Origin: CAWBRT01 sp963832785
GTDB taxonomy: Bacteria > Acidobacteriota > Terriglobia > Terriglobales > Acidobacteriaceae
Direction: 5' to 3'
DNA length: 64,000 nucleotides
Assembly: GCA_963832785.1 (NCBI GenBank)
Contig: CAWHVF010000005.1
Span: forward strand, 744,001 to 808,000
Below are positions 54,632 through 63,281 of the stretch, one piece after another. Position 1 is the first letter of the stretch. Each line of letters begins with the position of its first letter. The translations under genes and the position numbers were made by a program. The notes below the pieces were generated by a model. The model searched no databases. It was given only the letters and a program-made list of their open reading frames with translations, and had not been told where the DNA came from.

Positions 54632-55867
54632 TTAGGGAGTCACCATCAGTTGCTGCCGAACGTACTCTCTGGCCCGTTGGTCGGTGCAGCGGTTGACTTC
54701 CGTCACCGAGAAACTGACTTCCTGCGCGCTGTTCAGCCTCATGTAGTTCACCAGGGCGGGATGCTGATAGATGCTGCCCGGCTGAAAGACGACCATCTCT
54801 GGCACGTCTTTTTCGTCCAGTTTCCACACCATTTTCAGCAGGCCGCGATTGCGCACGGTGCGCATCTTTTGCACCTCCCAGAGCGTCCCCGGGCCGATGC
54901 TGGCATCGCAAGCGTCCTGGGGTGTCAGGTATTGGCGCGCATACTGCAGGAAGGCGTAGGCAAAGGCATCGTGCGCCAGCAGGTTTTCCGAGGCAAAGAC
55001 CGGCCCGCATTCGGGTTCGACCACATAGCCCGCGTCCGGACCGATAAGGCTCAGGACCAGCCGTCCCGAAGTAACCGCCAGCCTTACCTTCGACTTGATC
55101 TCGGGAACCTCGTTGATCTCCTGGTACATGGCATAGTAATCGCCGCCGCCCTGGTGCAGCATGCGGCGGCTGTCCTCGCGCAGGAAACCGACGGCGATCT
55201 TCATCCCCGAGGTGAAATCCGCCAGTCCATGCGAGCCCAGGCGGGGCAGATAAATAATATGGTCGACCTCTTTGACAAACGAGGTCATACGCATGGGCAG
55301 CCTCCAATGATGCTCCCCGCCGGGGAGCGCATCGAAATAAGCGCCGTAGCCCCGCTCTTCGAAGAACGCCGGGGTAGCGCCGTCGCGCTCGATCACCTGC
55401 AGCAGTCCGGCGGAGCGCGCCAGCTCCCGCGAAGAACCTTTTTCGTAGCCCCCGGCCGTACGCACCACGTGCCGCGCGCTGGACTGATCGCCCACGAAAA
55501 TCCTGCCGGCGCCGTGCTCCCGCAGGACTTTCAGCAGACACTCCAGCGACCACGGATCGCTGGTCATCGGATACCTGTACCCCGAGTTGAGGGTGAGCTT
55601 GACCAGAACCGTGTCGCCGCGCTTCAGCCATGAGAAGTCGGTGGCGCGCTCGATCATTCGCCGGAAAAGTTCATAAGAGGTGGTTCCCTTCGGCAGCCAG
55701 GCGGCGCTGACTTCGGCACTCACTGCCTGTGAGGAAATGGGCGGAGCCAGCCTGAGGCCGCCGGCAAGCGCCATCGCGGACAGTTTTCCCATAGCCCACG
55801 ACAGCTCATCAGAGTCGGCCGATACGCCACATGCCGTCTGGGATGAAATTTCAGGCTGCCAGCCCAT
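54632..55867 (-). CDS. DUF362-domain protein
   Basis: The 411-residue protein has the DUF362 pattern: DTVLVKLTLNSGYRYPMTSDPWSLECLLKVLREHGAGRIFVGDQSS, then VKEVDHIIYLPRLGSHGLADFTSGMKIAVGFL and RLVLSLIGPDAGYVVEPE. Family members include metal-dependent or iron-sulfur proteins of uncertain function. No ferredoxin cluster motif (CxxCxxC) is visible here. The ATG at 55867, after AGGAGA, is preferred over 56176 because the extra N-terminal part has no family match. Confidence 0.75.
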   Translation of the reverse strand: MGWQPEISSQTACGVSADSDELSWAMGKLSAMALAGGLRLAPPISSQAVSAEVSAAWLPKGTTSYELFRRMIERATDFSWLKRGDTVLVKLTLNSGYRYPMTSDPWSLECLLKVLREHGAGRIFVGDQSSARHVVRTAGGYEKGSSRELARSAGLLQVIERDGATPAFFEERGYGAYFDALPGGEHHWRLPMRMTSFVKEVDHIIYLPRLGSHGLADFTSGMKIAVGFLREDSRRMLHQGGGDYYAMYQEINEVPEIKSKVRLAVTSGRLVLSLIGPDAGYVVEPECGPVFASENLLAHDAFAYAFLQYARQYLTPQDACDASIGPGTLWEVQKMRTVRNRGLLKMVWKLDEKDVPEMVVFQPGSIYQHPALVNYMRLNSAQEVSFSVTEVNRCTDQRAREYVRQQLMVTP

Positions 55868-56314
55868 CTCAGGGTTTCTCCTATGGGGATCGGAAGTGCG
55901 GTCCCGAAGTGTCGCAGAAAATCGGAATTCTTCTCCATGTACCATTTGCGGTGGCGCGAAGTCAACTCCGCTCATGATCTGTATTTGAAAGCAAAGCCGA
56001 TCATGCGGCCACAAGAACAGCGCAGCTTCAGGATGACGTTTCTTGATGATTTTCTGCAGCCCGTAACGCCCTAAGTCACCGAAAGGAACAGCCCTGCCTT
56101 CCACAATAGTTTTCCGAGCAAGCTCCGACCGTTCCCATGCCCATCTTATAAAGGACAGGTATGGGGCGCCAATCATTAGTTATAGGAACCGCCTCGTTCA
56201 TTCGGAGAGACATCATAGAAGCTGTCTCACAACTACTTGTTCTAATCGATAGGTTCTCGCGGTGCGCTCCTCATCTCTTACTTCCCTTCTTATAAAGTAG
56301 CTAGCCGCAATTTC

Positions 56315-56328
56315 ATTACTTTAGTAAT
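56315..56328 (+). promoter_or_regulatory. Palindromic site ATTAC-N4-GTAAT
   Basis: ATTACTTTAGTAAT has perfect 5-bp arms. It lies 28 bases upstream of a second copy of the same class at 56343, so the pair could bind a dimeric regulator cooperatively. Confidence 0.5.
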
Positions 56329-56342
56329 CGGGCAATTCACCC

Positions 56343-56360
56343 ATTACCTCCGTAACTTGC
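56343..56360 (+). promoter_or_regulatory. Palindromic motif upstream of a PEP-CTERM gene
   Basis: ATTACCTCCGTAACTTGC matches ATTACCTTAGTAACCTGC at 57353 in the next PEP-CTERM upstream region. In both cases a block starting GTGCGGCAA begins exactly 48 bases after the start of the motif. A shared activator or repressor is suggested. Confidence 0.55.
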
Positions 56361-56496
56361 ACCTTCTATCTCCGGTGGTACATTGACCCTGTGCGGCAAT
56401 AGTACCGGCCTTTAAGTAACCTGCCGCCAAATTAACTTCAGCCCGGAAATTGGTCCATTGGGCGAAGGACACCTTGGCTGAATTGAGGTGGAGCGA

Positions 56497-57174
56497 ATGT
56501 ACAAATTGATCGCATCAGTTCTACTGGCACTCCTGTTCGTCATACCAGCAGGAGCGAACACCGTCCAACTCACCTTTACAGGCACAGGATCCAACACCTC
56601 GGGTGGCTACTATGTCTACCCGTATTACTTTACGGTCGGCAACACTACCAGCGTCCCGCTACTGTGCGACGACTTCGGCAACTCCATAACCCAGGGCCAA
56701 TCCTGGACAGCAACAGTAAGCACCTTTTCCAACCTTTCAGGAACTCTTTTCGCGGGCCTGACCAACAGCACAGCTTTGTACCAGGAAGCGGGCTGGCTGT
56801 TTCTGCAGCTTGGCTCTAACCCGTCGTCCGGCACGGCGGCGGCAATCAACTGGGCCATATGGGGGCTCTTTGACTCCGCTCTGACTACGTGTACGAGCGG
56901 CAAAAACTGCACATCCAACCAATCCAGTTACAACAGCTCCGGCGCTGCGCAATGGGTAACCCAGGCGCAGAATACGATAGGCAGTTTGCCGGCAAACTAC
57001 TTCAACAACCTGGTAATTTATACGCCGGTCAACGCTGGAACACAGGAGATGATCGGCGTCAGCCCGGTGCCCGAGCCGGCTACGATACTCATGCTCGGCA
57101 GCGGATTGCTTGGCGTCGGCGGCTACATGCGGAAGTTCCGCCACTCTCGAAGTACCGGTGCGGTAAAAGCATAG
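56497..57174 (+). CDS. PEP-CTERM exported protein
   Basis: The 225-residue protein has a signal peptide (MYKLIASVLLALLFVIPAGA), a Ser/Thr/Asn-rich body and a C-terminal PEP-CTERM sorting signal: PVPEPATILMLGSGLLGVGGYMRKFRHSR (PEP motif, hydrophobic helix, basic cluster). It should be processed by an exosortase and put on the surface or in the exopolysaccharide matrix. The ATG at 56497 follows GAGGTGGAG, while an in-frame GTG lies 9 bases earlier. Cys pairs in LLCDDFG and TTCTSGKNC may form disulfides. Confidence 0.9.
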   Translation: MYKLIASVLLALLFVIPAGANTVQLTFTGTGSNTSGGYYVYPYYFTVGNTTSVPLLCDDFGNSITQGQSWTATVSTFSNLSGTLFAGLTNSTALYQEAGWLFLQLGSNPSSGTAAAINWAIWGLFDSALTTCTSGKNCTSNQSSYNSSGAAQWVTQAQNTIGSLPANYFNNLVIYTPVNAGTQEMIGVSPVPEPATILMLGSGLLGVGGYMRKFRHSRSTGAVKA

Positions 57175-57352
57175 CCCGCCCGCTCATTGCTCACCCAGAA
57201 AAGGTCCGGGCAGCGAAGCCGTTATGCTGCCTGGGCCTTCTAACTTCTGAAACAAGCTGCCAAGCCCTCTTATTCGCTGCTTCTTATTCACCTACCTTAT
57301 CTTATTGACCAACCTCTTACCCGCCTTCAAAAGAAGGTGGATGTATGCCTAC

Positions 57353-57370
57353 ATTACCTTAGTAACCTGC
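57353..57370 (+). promoter_or_regulatory. Palindromic motif upstream of the second PEP-CTERM gene
   Basis: ATTACCTTAGTAACCTGC, with arms TTAC and GTAA, lies about 145 bases before the ATG and about 70 bases before a sigma-54-type promoter. That is a typical place for an enhancer-binding site. Confidence 0.55.
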
Positions 57371-57422
57371 GATCGGGCCACACTCTTGTACATCGGCCTC
57401 GTGCGGCAACAATGTTGGCCTT

Positions 57423-57440
57423 TTGGCACTGAAGTAGCTG
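57423..57440 (+). promoter_or_regulatory. Sigma-54 (-24/-12) promoter
   Basis: TTGGCACTGAAGTAGCTG has the strict GG-N10-GC spacing (GG at 57425-57426, GC at 57437-57438) and a perfect TGGCAC -24 element; the -12 element (TAGCT) is less perfect. It lies about 60 bases upstream of the ATG of the second PEP-CTERM gene. A sigma-54 activator gene is present at 61.6 kb. Confidence 0.6.
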
Positions 57441-57498
57441 CCGATGTGAGCCGTAGCTGCATTAGAAGAGCTTTAGCCCTTTAGAAGAAGGGGTGCAT

Positions 57499-58281
57499 AT
57501 GGTTACTTCCAAGCGTTTGCTCTGGCCGTTGCTGTTCGTCATTCTAGTGGCTATAGCTTCGTTACCAGCCGCCGCTGACGTTGCTACTTACACGCTCACG
57601 CTGGGTAATGCCGACGGTTTGTGCGGCAGTGGCGCTACATCCTATAACTGCTCGGGGCAGCCCGGATCGGCGCAGCCGCCGTACGCTACCGTCAACCTGG
57701 CACTTAGTCCAAACGGTCAAACAATAACCGTAACCGAAGTATTGCAGAGCCCTTACGTCATATGGAGCCCTGGAGCAGCCTTTGCTTTCAACTATGTGGG
57801 AAGCGATGCTCTGACTATTAGCAACATTTCGAGCGTGATCAGCACCGGATGGTCTGTTTTAACACCTTCCAAAAACTTGGATGGGTTTGGAACTTTCCAG
57901 TATGCCATCACTAACTCGGCTAATCAGAGCCTGGGAACGGCGTTGACCTTTCAGGTAACTCAGGCTGACGGTGGCACGTTTACCAGCGTCAACAATCTGG
58001 TCACCGGTGTCTATCCGCTCGCCGTTCACATCGCCGACACGACTGCGGGCGTGACCGGGTGGGCCGGAGGAGGAACTCCACAGACATCTCCGGTACCTGA
58101 GCCGGCCACGGCGGTATTGATCGGTACCGGCCTGGTCGCGGTCGGCGGCTACCTACAAAAGCACCGCGCGCTCGCACCGCCGCTGCCGTTAAAGGCTAAC
58201 TCTCCACTACTCATCATGGAGGCCGCTACCGGCAGCGCGCGGCGCTGCCGGGGCCCTGTGCATCCCACACCCGGCTTGTGA
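57499..58281 (+). CDS. PEP-CTERM exported protein
   Basis: The 260-residue protein starts with a signal peptide (SKRLLWPLLFVILVAIASLPAAA), continues with a beta-rich body and carries the sorting signal PVPEPATAVLIGTGLVAVGGYLQKHRA at about residues 195-222. Unusually, about 38 residues follow the basic cluster. The ATG at 57499 follows AAGAAGGGG. It is preceded by a sigma-54 promoter and the shared palindrome. It probably acts at the cell surface; no enzyme domain is seen. Confidence 0.88.
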   Translation: MVTSKRLLWPLLFVILVAIASLPAAADVATYTLTLGNADGLCGSGATSYNCSGQPGSAQPPYATVNLALSPNGQTITVTEVLQSPYVIWSPGAAFAFNYVGSDALTISNISSVISTGWSVLTPSKNLDGFGTFQYAITNSANQSLGTALTFQVTQADGGTFTSVNNLVTGVYPLAVHIADTTAGVTGWAGGGTPQTSPVPEPATAVLIGTGLVAVGGYLQKHRALAPPLPLKANSPLLIMEAATGSARRCRGPVHPTPGL

Positions 58282-58316
58282 CGATTAGCGAGAATGCTGC
58301 GGGTCAGTAATCGGGA

Positions 58317-59816
58317 TTACTTGCGATTCTCGAACAAGGACAGCCGCGCCGCGACCGCATCGCGTTTCTCCTGCAGCTTATGCAGCGACGCGTTCAGGAT
58401 TTTCACCTTTTCAATAAGCCCGCGCTCAGTGGCCACCTGGATCACGCGTTTCACCTCAATTCGCGCCAGTTCGCAGGCGGTCAGCAGTTGATAAAGCCGT
58501 TCGGCATGCGGGCGCCAGAGGTACATGGAATTCTGCCGCGATTCCAGGCCATCCATCTCGGTGGCTATGCGGGCGGAAACGGCAAGGAGGCGAATGAGCG
58601 CGCGAGCATTATCGCCGCGGAAGCTGTTTTCCCTCAGATAGTCGGCGCAGCAGGCATCCGCTTCGGCAGGACTTAACACTATGCCGGCAAAAGCCAGCGT
58701 AGCCAGGTGCCGTGAGCGCGGATCGGAATCCTTGACTGCCGAGCAGATGGCATCCTGGATGGAACGCAAACGGATTTCTTCTTCGCTGTCCACCGGCTTG
58801 GGCGTCAGCAACTGCTCGGTGCGGTTGGGTACAATTCCCGCCTGCAGTTGCTCCGCCGTGAGCGGCGGCCGGGCCGGCCCGAGACCTGCCTGCTTGCGCG
58901 CGTCGACCGCTTTCTCCAGCTTGATGATGTGGCGCAGCTTATCCTGAGCCCGCATGTATTCGGTCGCCAGGATTTCCTCTGCCCGCACCTCCCGCAGGTG
59001 ATTGAGGGTCACGTCGCCGGCGATAAAGCCCTGGACGCTGCCGCTGGTTGACTGCGCCTGCTCGACGAAGCTCCTGATGTGCGCAGCGGCGGCGTGAAAC
59101 AGCTCGGTAAAGCGGTTTCCCAGAAAGGCGTTGTAGGGAGCGATTACGGCCAGCGCGTGCGGATGGTAGAGCGCCGTGCCCAGCGCATACTTGACGCGCC
59201 GCGATTTCTGGATGATGCCGGAGTCGATCAGCGCGCCGAAATGGCGGAAGCTTTCCACTTGGGCGCGCATGGATTTGAACTCGCGCAGGTTGCGTGCCGC
59301 CTCGGAGGAAAATTCCGGCAGGGGCGAATCGCCCAGAATTTCAGCCAGTGCATTCTCGAAAGGCAGCGCCGCAGGCTCCACTCCCTCCAGCAAGCATCCA
59401 CGGCTGTCCCACTGCCCCTCGACCCGCGGATAACGGTAAAGGAAGCTGGCCACAAAATCGGCCTTGTCGCGGTTGAAATCGTTTTCCGACCTTTGCCTAA
59501 CGTAATAGCGCAACAGCGCCGCCGCCAAATCGGGATCGATCCGCTGATTGAGCGCTTGCCGCACCATGGCCGGCGTGATGGCCAGATCAAGCAGGCGCAG
59601 CCAGCGGCGAATCTCGCCCAGCGCCTTTTCCAGGTCCACCGGACGGAGCAGCGACCTGGCATCGAAGCCCGGCGGCACCGGGACATCATGCTCCAGCGCT
59701 TGGCGCAGCAGGTCGAGATAGAAGCCGTGCACTACCTGCAGAACGAGAAATTCCAGCTTCAAATCCGACGGCAGCTTCGATTCAGCGGCCATCCCCGTTT
59801 GTACCGTAACATTCAT
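58317..59816 (-). CDS. Protein of unknown function
   Basis: The 499-residue protein is mostly alpha-helical and charged, without a signal peptide or membrane helix. A central region (residues 95-320) contains FNRDKADFVASFLYRYPRV, QSGSVQGFIAGDVTLNHLREVRAEEILATEYMRAQDKL, and the C-terminal region has EIRLRSIQDAICSAVKDSDPRSRHLATLAFAGIVLSPAEADACCADYL. I know no family. It sits between PEP-CTERM genes, which hints at a link to that system but does not prove one. Confidence 0.7.
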   Translation of the reverse strand: MNVTVQTGMAAESKLPSDLKLEFLVLQVVHGFYLDLLRQALEHDVPVPPGFDARSLLRPVDLEKALGEIRRWLRLLDLAITPAMVRQALNQRIDPDLAAALLRYYVRQRSENDFNRDKADFVASFLYRYPRVEGQWDSRGCLLEGVEPAALPFENALAEILGDSPLPEFSSEAARNLREFKSMRAQVESFRHFGALIDSGIIQKSRRVKYALGTALYHPHALAVIAPYNAFLGNRFTELFHAAAAHIRSFVEQAQSTSGSVQGFIAGDVTLNHLREVRAEEILATEYMRAQDKLRHIIKLEKAVDARKQAGLGPARPPLTAEQLQAGIVPNRTEQLLTPKPVDSEEEIRLRSIQDAICSAVKDSDPRSRHLATLAFAGIVLSPAEADACCADYLRENSFRGDNARALIRLLAVSARIATEMDGLESRQNSMYLWRPHAERLYQLLTACELARIEVKRVIQVATERGLIEKVKILNASLHKLQEKRDAVAARLSLFENRK

Positions 59817-60145
59817 CCCAGCAACCCAGGTTTGTATTTGTCGGCCGTGACCTGCGCGAAAGACCTGATCAAACGCGGCGATAATTCCTCTCCGCCAAAC
59901 TCAGTTCCGCAGACAGTAATGCGCTACGCGCGAAAAATCATCCAAATCATAGCATCGAAGTGCGCGGGCAAACCGGTTCCGAAGGTAACCAACAGCCGTG
60001 TCCGTTAGCGGCGGCGCTGGTCAAAGGAATTTGATATTTGCCGTATGCGGGCGGCAGCGGCGGGATAGTTTTGCGGCTCCGCCAAGGCAGGTTCGCATTA
60101 AGCAGGTTGAAGAAGGAGCAGGGCGCAAGGAGATGTGTGTGATTT
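59817..60145. other. Intergenic region, no gene seen
   Basis: It holds a half-matching palindrome (GTTACCTTCGGAAC on the minus strand, 59977-59990) upstream of the 499-residue gene. Nothing else is recognised. Confidence 0.4.
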
Positions 60146-60853
60146 CTATCCCTTGCGCCGCTTAAAGTAGCCGGCCAGTCCCACCAGGCCCGATCCTACC
60201 AGCATGATCGTCCCCGGCTCCGGTATGCTGGACAACTGATAATAAGTGCCGGCCCACAGCGGAGTCCGCCAGTATCTGGTATCGGGAGGATACTCCCAGG
60301 TCCTGGCGGTAAGGATCGGCGGGGTAATGATGCTGGGCGGAACCAGTCCCGGGGCCGGGATGTCGAAGGCGATATCCGGCGGAGGCACTTCCGGCGGCGG
60401 AACGCGTCCGGGCAAGGGCTGCGGCTTTTTGAACTCCACGCGATTGCCGCAGCGGGCGCGGATGAAATTGCGGCCGTCGGTGAGCAGAACCTCGCCTTGC
60501 GCGATGCGCACCGGATGATCGGTCCAGTAAACCGACTCTCCCTTGCGATAGGAGACGTAAGCCTGCATCGGCTTACGCACTACTTCCGCCCAGACCCGCC
60601 CCGGGTCTATGCCGCTATAATGTTCACGCGCAACCGGGTCGTGCTTGACCGAATCCTGTAGCTCGATCCAGTCGTAAGCTCCTCCGGGAATAACCGAGTA
60701 GGGATATATCTCGCGCGCCGCTCTAAAATCGTATGGAGGAGGAGCCGGAAGATTAATATAGTCCAGGCGAAACCGTTGCCAGAGGTAAAAACCGCCCAGC
60801 GCACAGCTCACCAGCAGAACTACGAGCGCCACGGCCTTATACGTTCTTTTCAT
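60146..60853 (-). CDS. PEP-CTERM protein with proline-rich region
   Basis: The 235-residue protein has an N-terminal membrane helix (AVALVVLLVSCALGGFYLW), a domain with VRIAQGEVLLTDGRNFIRARCGNRVEF, a Pro-rich stretch (about 150-185; PLPGRVPPPEVPPPDIAF) and the sorting signal SIPEPGTIMLVGSGLVGLAGYFKRRKG at the end. The ATG at 60853 is preferred over an upstream in-frame start at 60898. It may remain anchored at both ends until the C-terminal part is cut by the exosortase. Confidence 0.85.
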   Translation of the reverse strand: MKRTYKAVALVVLLVSCALGGFYLWQRFRLDYINLPAPPPYDFRAAREIYPYSVIPGGAYDWIELQDSVKHDPVAREHYSGIDPGRVWAEVVRKPMQAYVSYRKGESVYWTDHPVRIAQGEVLLTDGRNFIRARCGNRVEFKKPQPLPGRVPPPEVPPPDIAFDIPAPGLVPPSIITPPILTARTWEYPPDTRYWRTPLWAGTYYQLSSIPEPGTIMLVGSGLVGLAGYFKRRKG

Positions 60854-61616
60854 TGCGCCTTGAAGCCTCGGACTAAAGCCCTCTCCAGTAGCCACCACTT
60901 ACGTAACTACGCCAGTCAGCAGAACATTACCTTTGTCACTGACTAGGATAGACACTGTAAATCGAGAGTACAAGAACAAAAGTAACCTATCCTGATTTTA
61001 GTTCCAAAACGGGAAAAATTGAGACGGGAAATACCGAGGAGTATCATTACTGTTTTCAGATACTTACGGCGTACCGGCAGGAATATACCACTTTTAATGC
61101 CCGGCGGAGCAGTCATTACTTTGACACTTGCCGCCATTGCTGGAGGCAATCTGCGCCGCACTGAGCCATTTCCAAACAGCGGCTCGATTTTCTTTCTGTG
61201 CAGCCTCTGAAGCGCGCCTGACACAAAGGGCCGCGCCGATCACGAACTTACGATCAGCTCTACGGCGCCTTCCGCTCCGGGAAGCGCAGATACGCGCCGG
61301 GGACCGCGCCAGGCAGATTCGCGCTGCGCGAACGGCGATGAATGGCCCGCGTTCGGCGATGAAACGTCTGCCTTCGATGGGTACGAACATGTAATCGCCT
61401 GAAGAATCGGTAAACATTTTCTTTTTTCGAGGGAAATGGTTTTCCTAAAACCCGCAATACCAAAGTAACCAATGACGGCCGCCTGCACATTGCCGCGTCT
61501 GTGCGGATGCGGCCTCCGCCTTTGAAAACCAGCTACTTAGGCCAGGCTTGCCCCGTTTTTGCAGCATGCGCCAGAAAGTGAAGCGGTTTGGCGCACTAGC
61601 TGCAACTGGCTGTTGC
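60854..61616. other. Long intergenic region with candidate regulatory sites
   Basis: About 760 bases separate the divergent PEP-CTERM and activator genes. ATTACCTTTGTCAC (60926-60939) and ATACCAAAGTAACC (61457-61470) are degenerate versions of the TTAC-N4-GTAA palindrome. No reading frame here has a recognised family. Confidence 0.45.
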
Positions 61617-62640
61617 ATGAAATTCGTTGCAGCGAATGCACCCGCGATCGGGCAGGACATTCCCCAGGAAGCGATCATCTTCGGCTGCACACCCGAGATG
61701 GCGGCGATCCGCGAAAGCATCGAGAAGATTGCGGACACCAACATCCCGGTCGTGATCGAAGGTGAAAGCGGCACCGGCAAAGAGATCGTCTGCAAGTATA
61801 TTCACCGGTGTTCGATCTGGGCAGATGGGCCCTTTGTCAAGGTCAGCCTGTCCGGCCATTCCCAACACGCTCATCGAGAGCGAGCTGTTCGGCTACGAGA
61901 AAGGCGCTTTCACCGGCGCCTTCGACACCAAGCCGGGCCGCATCGAGATGGCGCGTTGCGGGACATTGTTTCTCGACGAAATTTCGGAACTTGACTTCTC
62001 GCTGCAATCCAAGCTGCTGCAGCTTCTGCAGGACGGGCAGTTCAACCGCATTGGCGGCAGCACGGAAAAGAAAGCCGACGTGCGCGTGGTTTGCGCCACC
62101 AACCGGCAGTTGCAGCACGAAGTAGCCGCCGCGCGTTTTCGCCAGGACCTTTATTACCGCATAAGCGGGCTGGTGCTGCGGCTGCTGCCGCTGCGCGAGC
62201 GCGTGGCCGACATTGCCGGGCTGGCCGAATACCTGATCGCCCTGCACAGCGCCAAATACAAGCGCAGCGTGCCCATGTTGTCCCCATCCACCCTGCTGCT
62301 GATGAAGACCCATTCCTGGCCGGGCAACGTCCGGGAACTGGAAAACCTGATGAAGCGGTACGTGGTCCTGGGCACGGAAGAAGTCATTGCCAAGGAGCTG
62401 AACGGCCGCGCCCGAACCAATATCGACCTGGAGGTGCCGCCGGAAAGCTCGATTGCGCTCAGCCAGATCACGCGCGAGGCGGTCAAGGACCTGGAAAGCC
62501 GGCTGATCATGAACACGCTGCAGGCAAACCAATGGAACCGCAAACGGGCGGCGCGCGCCCTGCATATCAGTTACAGGTCGCTGCTGTACAAGCTGAAAAA
62601 AGCCGGCGTCGACCGCCGGCACGACTTCAAGCCTCAATAG
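61617..62640 (+). pseudogene. Sigma-54-dependent activator (PrsR-like, AAA+ plus Fis HTH), frameshifted
   Basis: The joined protein has about 340 residues with an AAA+ sigma-54-interaction domain: Walker A GESGTGKE, GAFTGA loop in GYEKGAFTGAFDTKPG, Walker B GTLFLDEIS, arginine finger region RFRQDLYYRI. A Fis-type HTH is at the C-terminus (NQWNRKRAARALHISYRSLLYKL). After GPFVKVS the frame changes by one base near 61848; ATG 61617 and stop 62640 are in different frames. It lacks a receiver domain, as some EPS/PEP-CTERM locus regulators do. It directly precedes the EPS export genes. Confidence 0.85.
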
Positions 62641-62657
62641 CGGCTGACGGAGGAGGA

Positions 62658-63281
62658 ATGAAAAAGAGTTGCGCAATTCTGGTCCTGGTGCTGCTGGTGG
62701 CGACCGCCGCCCTGGCAAAGAAGGGGGATAAATCTGCCGCGGCGGCCAACCCGGTCAACGTGGAGGCCAAGGCCAACCCGGTCAACGCGGAAGCCAACCC
62801 CAACTACGTGATCGGGGAAAGCGACGTGCTCGCCATCAACGTCTGGCACGAGCAGGAGGTGTCGCGCGTCCTTCCCGTCCGTGCCGATGGCAAGATTTCG
62901 CTTCCGCTCATTGGCGAGGTGACCGCCAGCGGGCTGACGCCGACGCAGTTGCAGCAGGCCATCACGGAAAAGCTGCGCACACTGATGGCCAACCCCGAGG
63001 TGACCATCATCGTGCAGGACGCGCGCAGTCAGTACTTCACCGTGGTGGGTGAAGTTTACCGGCCGGGATCATATCCGCTGGCCATGCGGCTGACCACGCT
63101 CGACGCCATCGCCCTGTCCGGCGGCCTGAGGGACTTTGCCAAGTCGAAAAAGATCTATGTGTTGCGTCCGCGACAGGACGGCTCCACCGAGAAGCTGCCC
63201 TTCAATTACAAGCGGGCACTTAGCGGAGATTCGAACGAGAACATCATGCTATTACCCCGGGACACTATTGTCGTCCCATAA
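62658..63281 (+). CDS. Polysaccharide biosynthesis/export protein (Wza/EpsA type)
   Basis: The 207-residue protein has a signal peptide (KKSCAILVLVLLVATAALA), a polysaccharide-export domain (NYVIGESDVLAINVWHEQEVSRVLPVRADGKISLPLIGEV) and a SLBB domain (YFTVVGEVYRPGSYPLAMRLTTLDAIALSGGL). It should form or feed the outer-membrane export channel for exopolysaccharide. GGAGGAGG lies 6 bases before the ATG at 62658. No lipobox Cys is seen, so it is probably periplasmic. The next gene starts immediately after its stop. Confidence 0.9.
   Translation: MKKSCAILVLVLLVATAALAKKGDKSAAAANPVNVEAKANPVNAEANPNYVIGESDVLAINVWHEQEVSRVLPVRADGKISLPLIGEVTASGLTPTQLQQAITEKLRTLMANPEVTIIVQDARSQYFTVVGEVYRPGSYPLAMRLTTLDAIALSGGLRDFAKSKKIYVLRPRQDGSTEKLPFNYKRALSGDSNENIMLLPRDTIVVP

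Larger units (their letters stand above)
55868..56496. other. Intergenic region upstream of a PEP-CTERM gene, with palindromic motifs
   Basis: It contains two TTAC-N4-GTAA palindromes and a block beginning GTGCGGCAA at 56391, both also found upstream of the next PEP-CTERM gene. No other gene is supported; an open frame on the minus strand to 56176 belongs to the preceding gene. Confidence 0.5.

Noticed and set aside
55868..56176. N-terminal extension of the DUF362 gene
   Set aside because: The extra 103 residues have no family match, and a ribosome site precedes the ATG at 55867.
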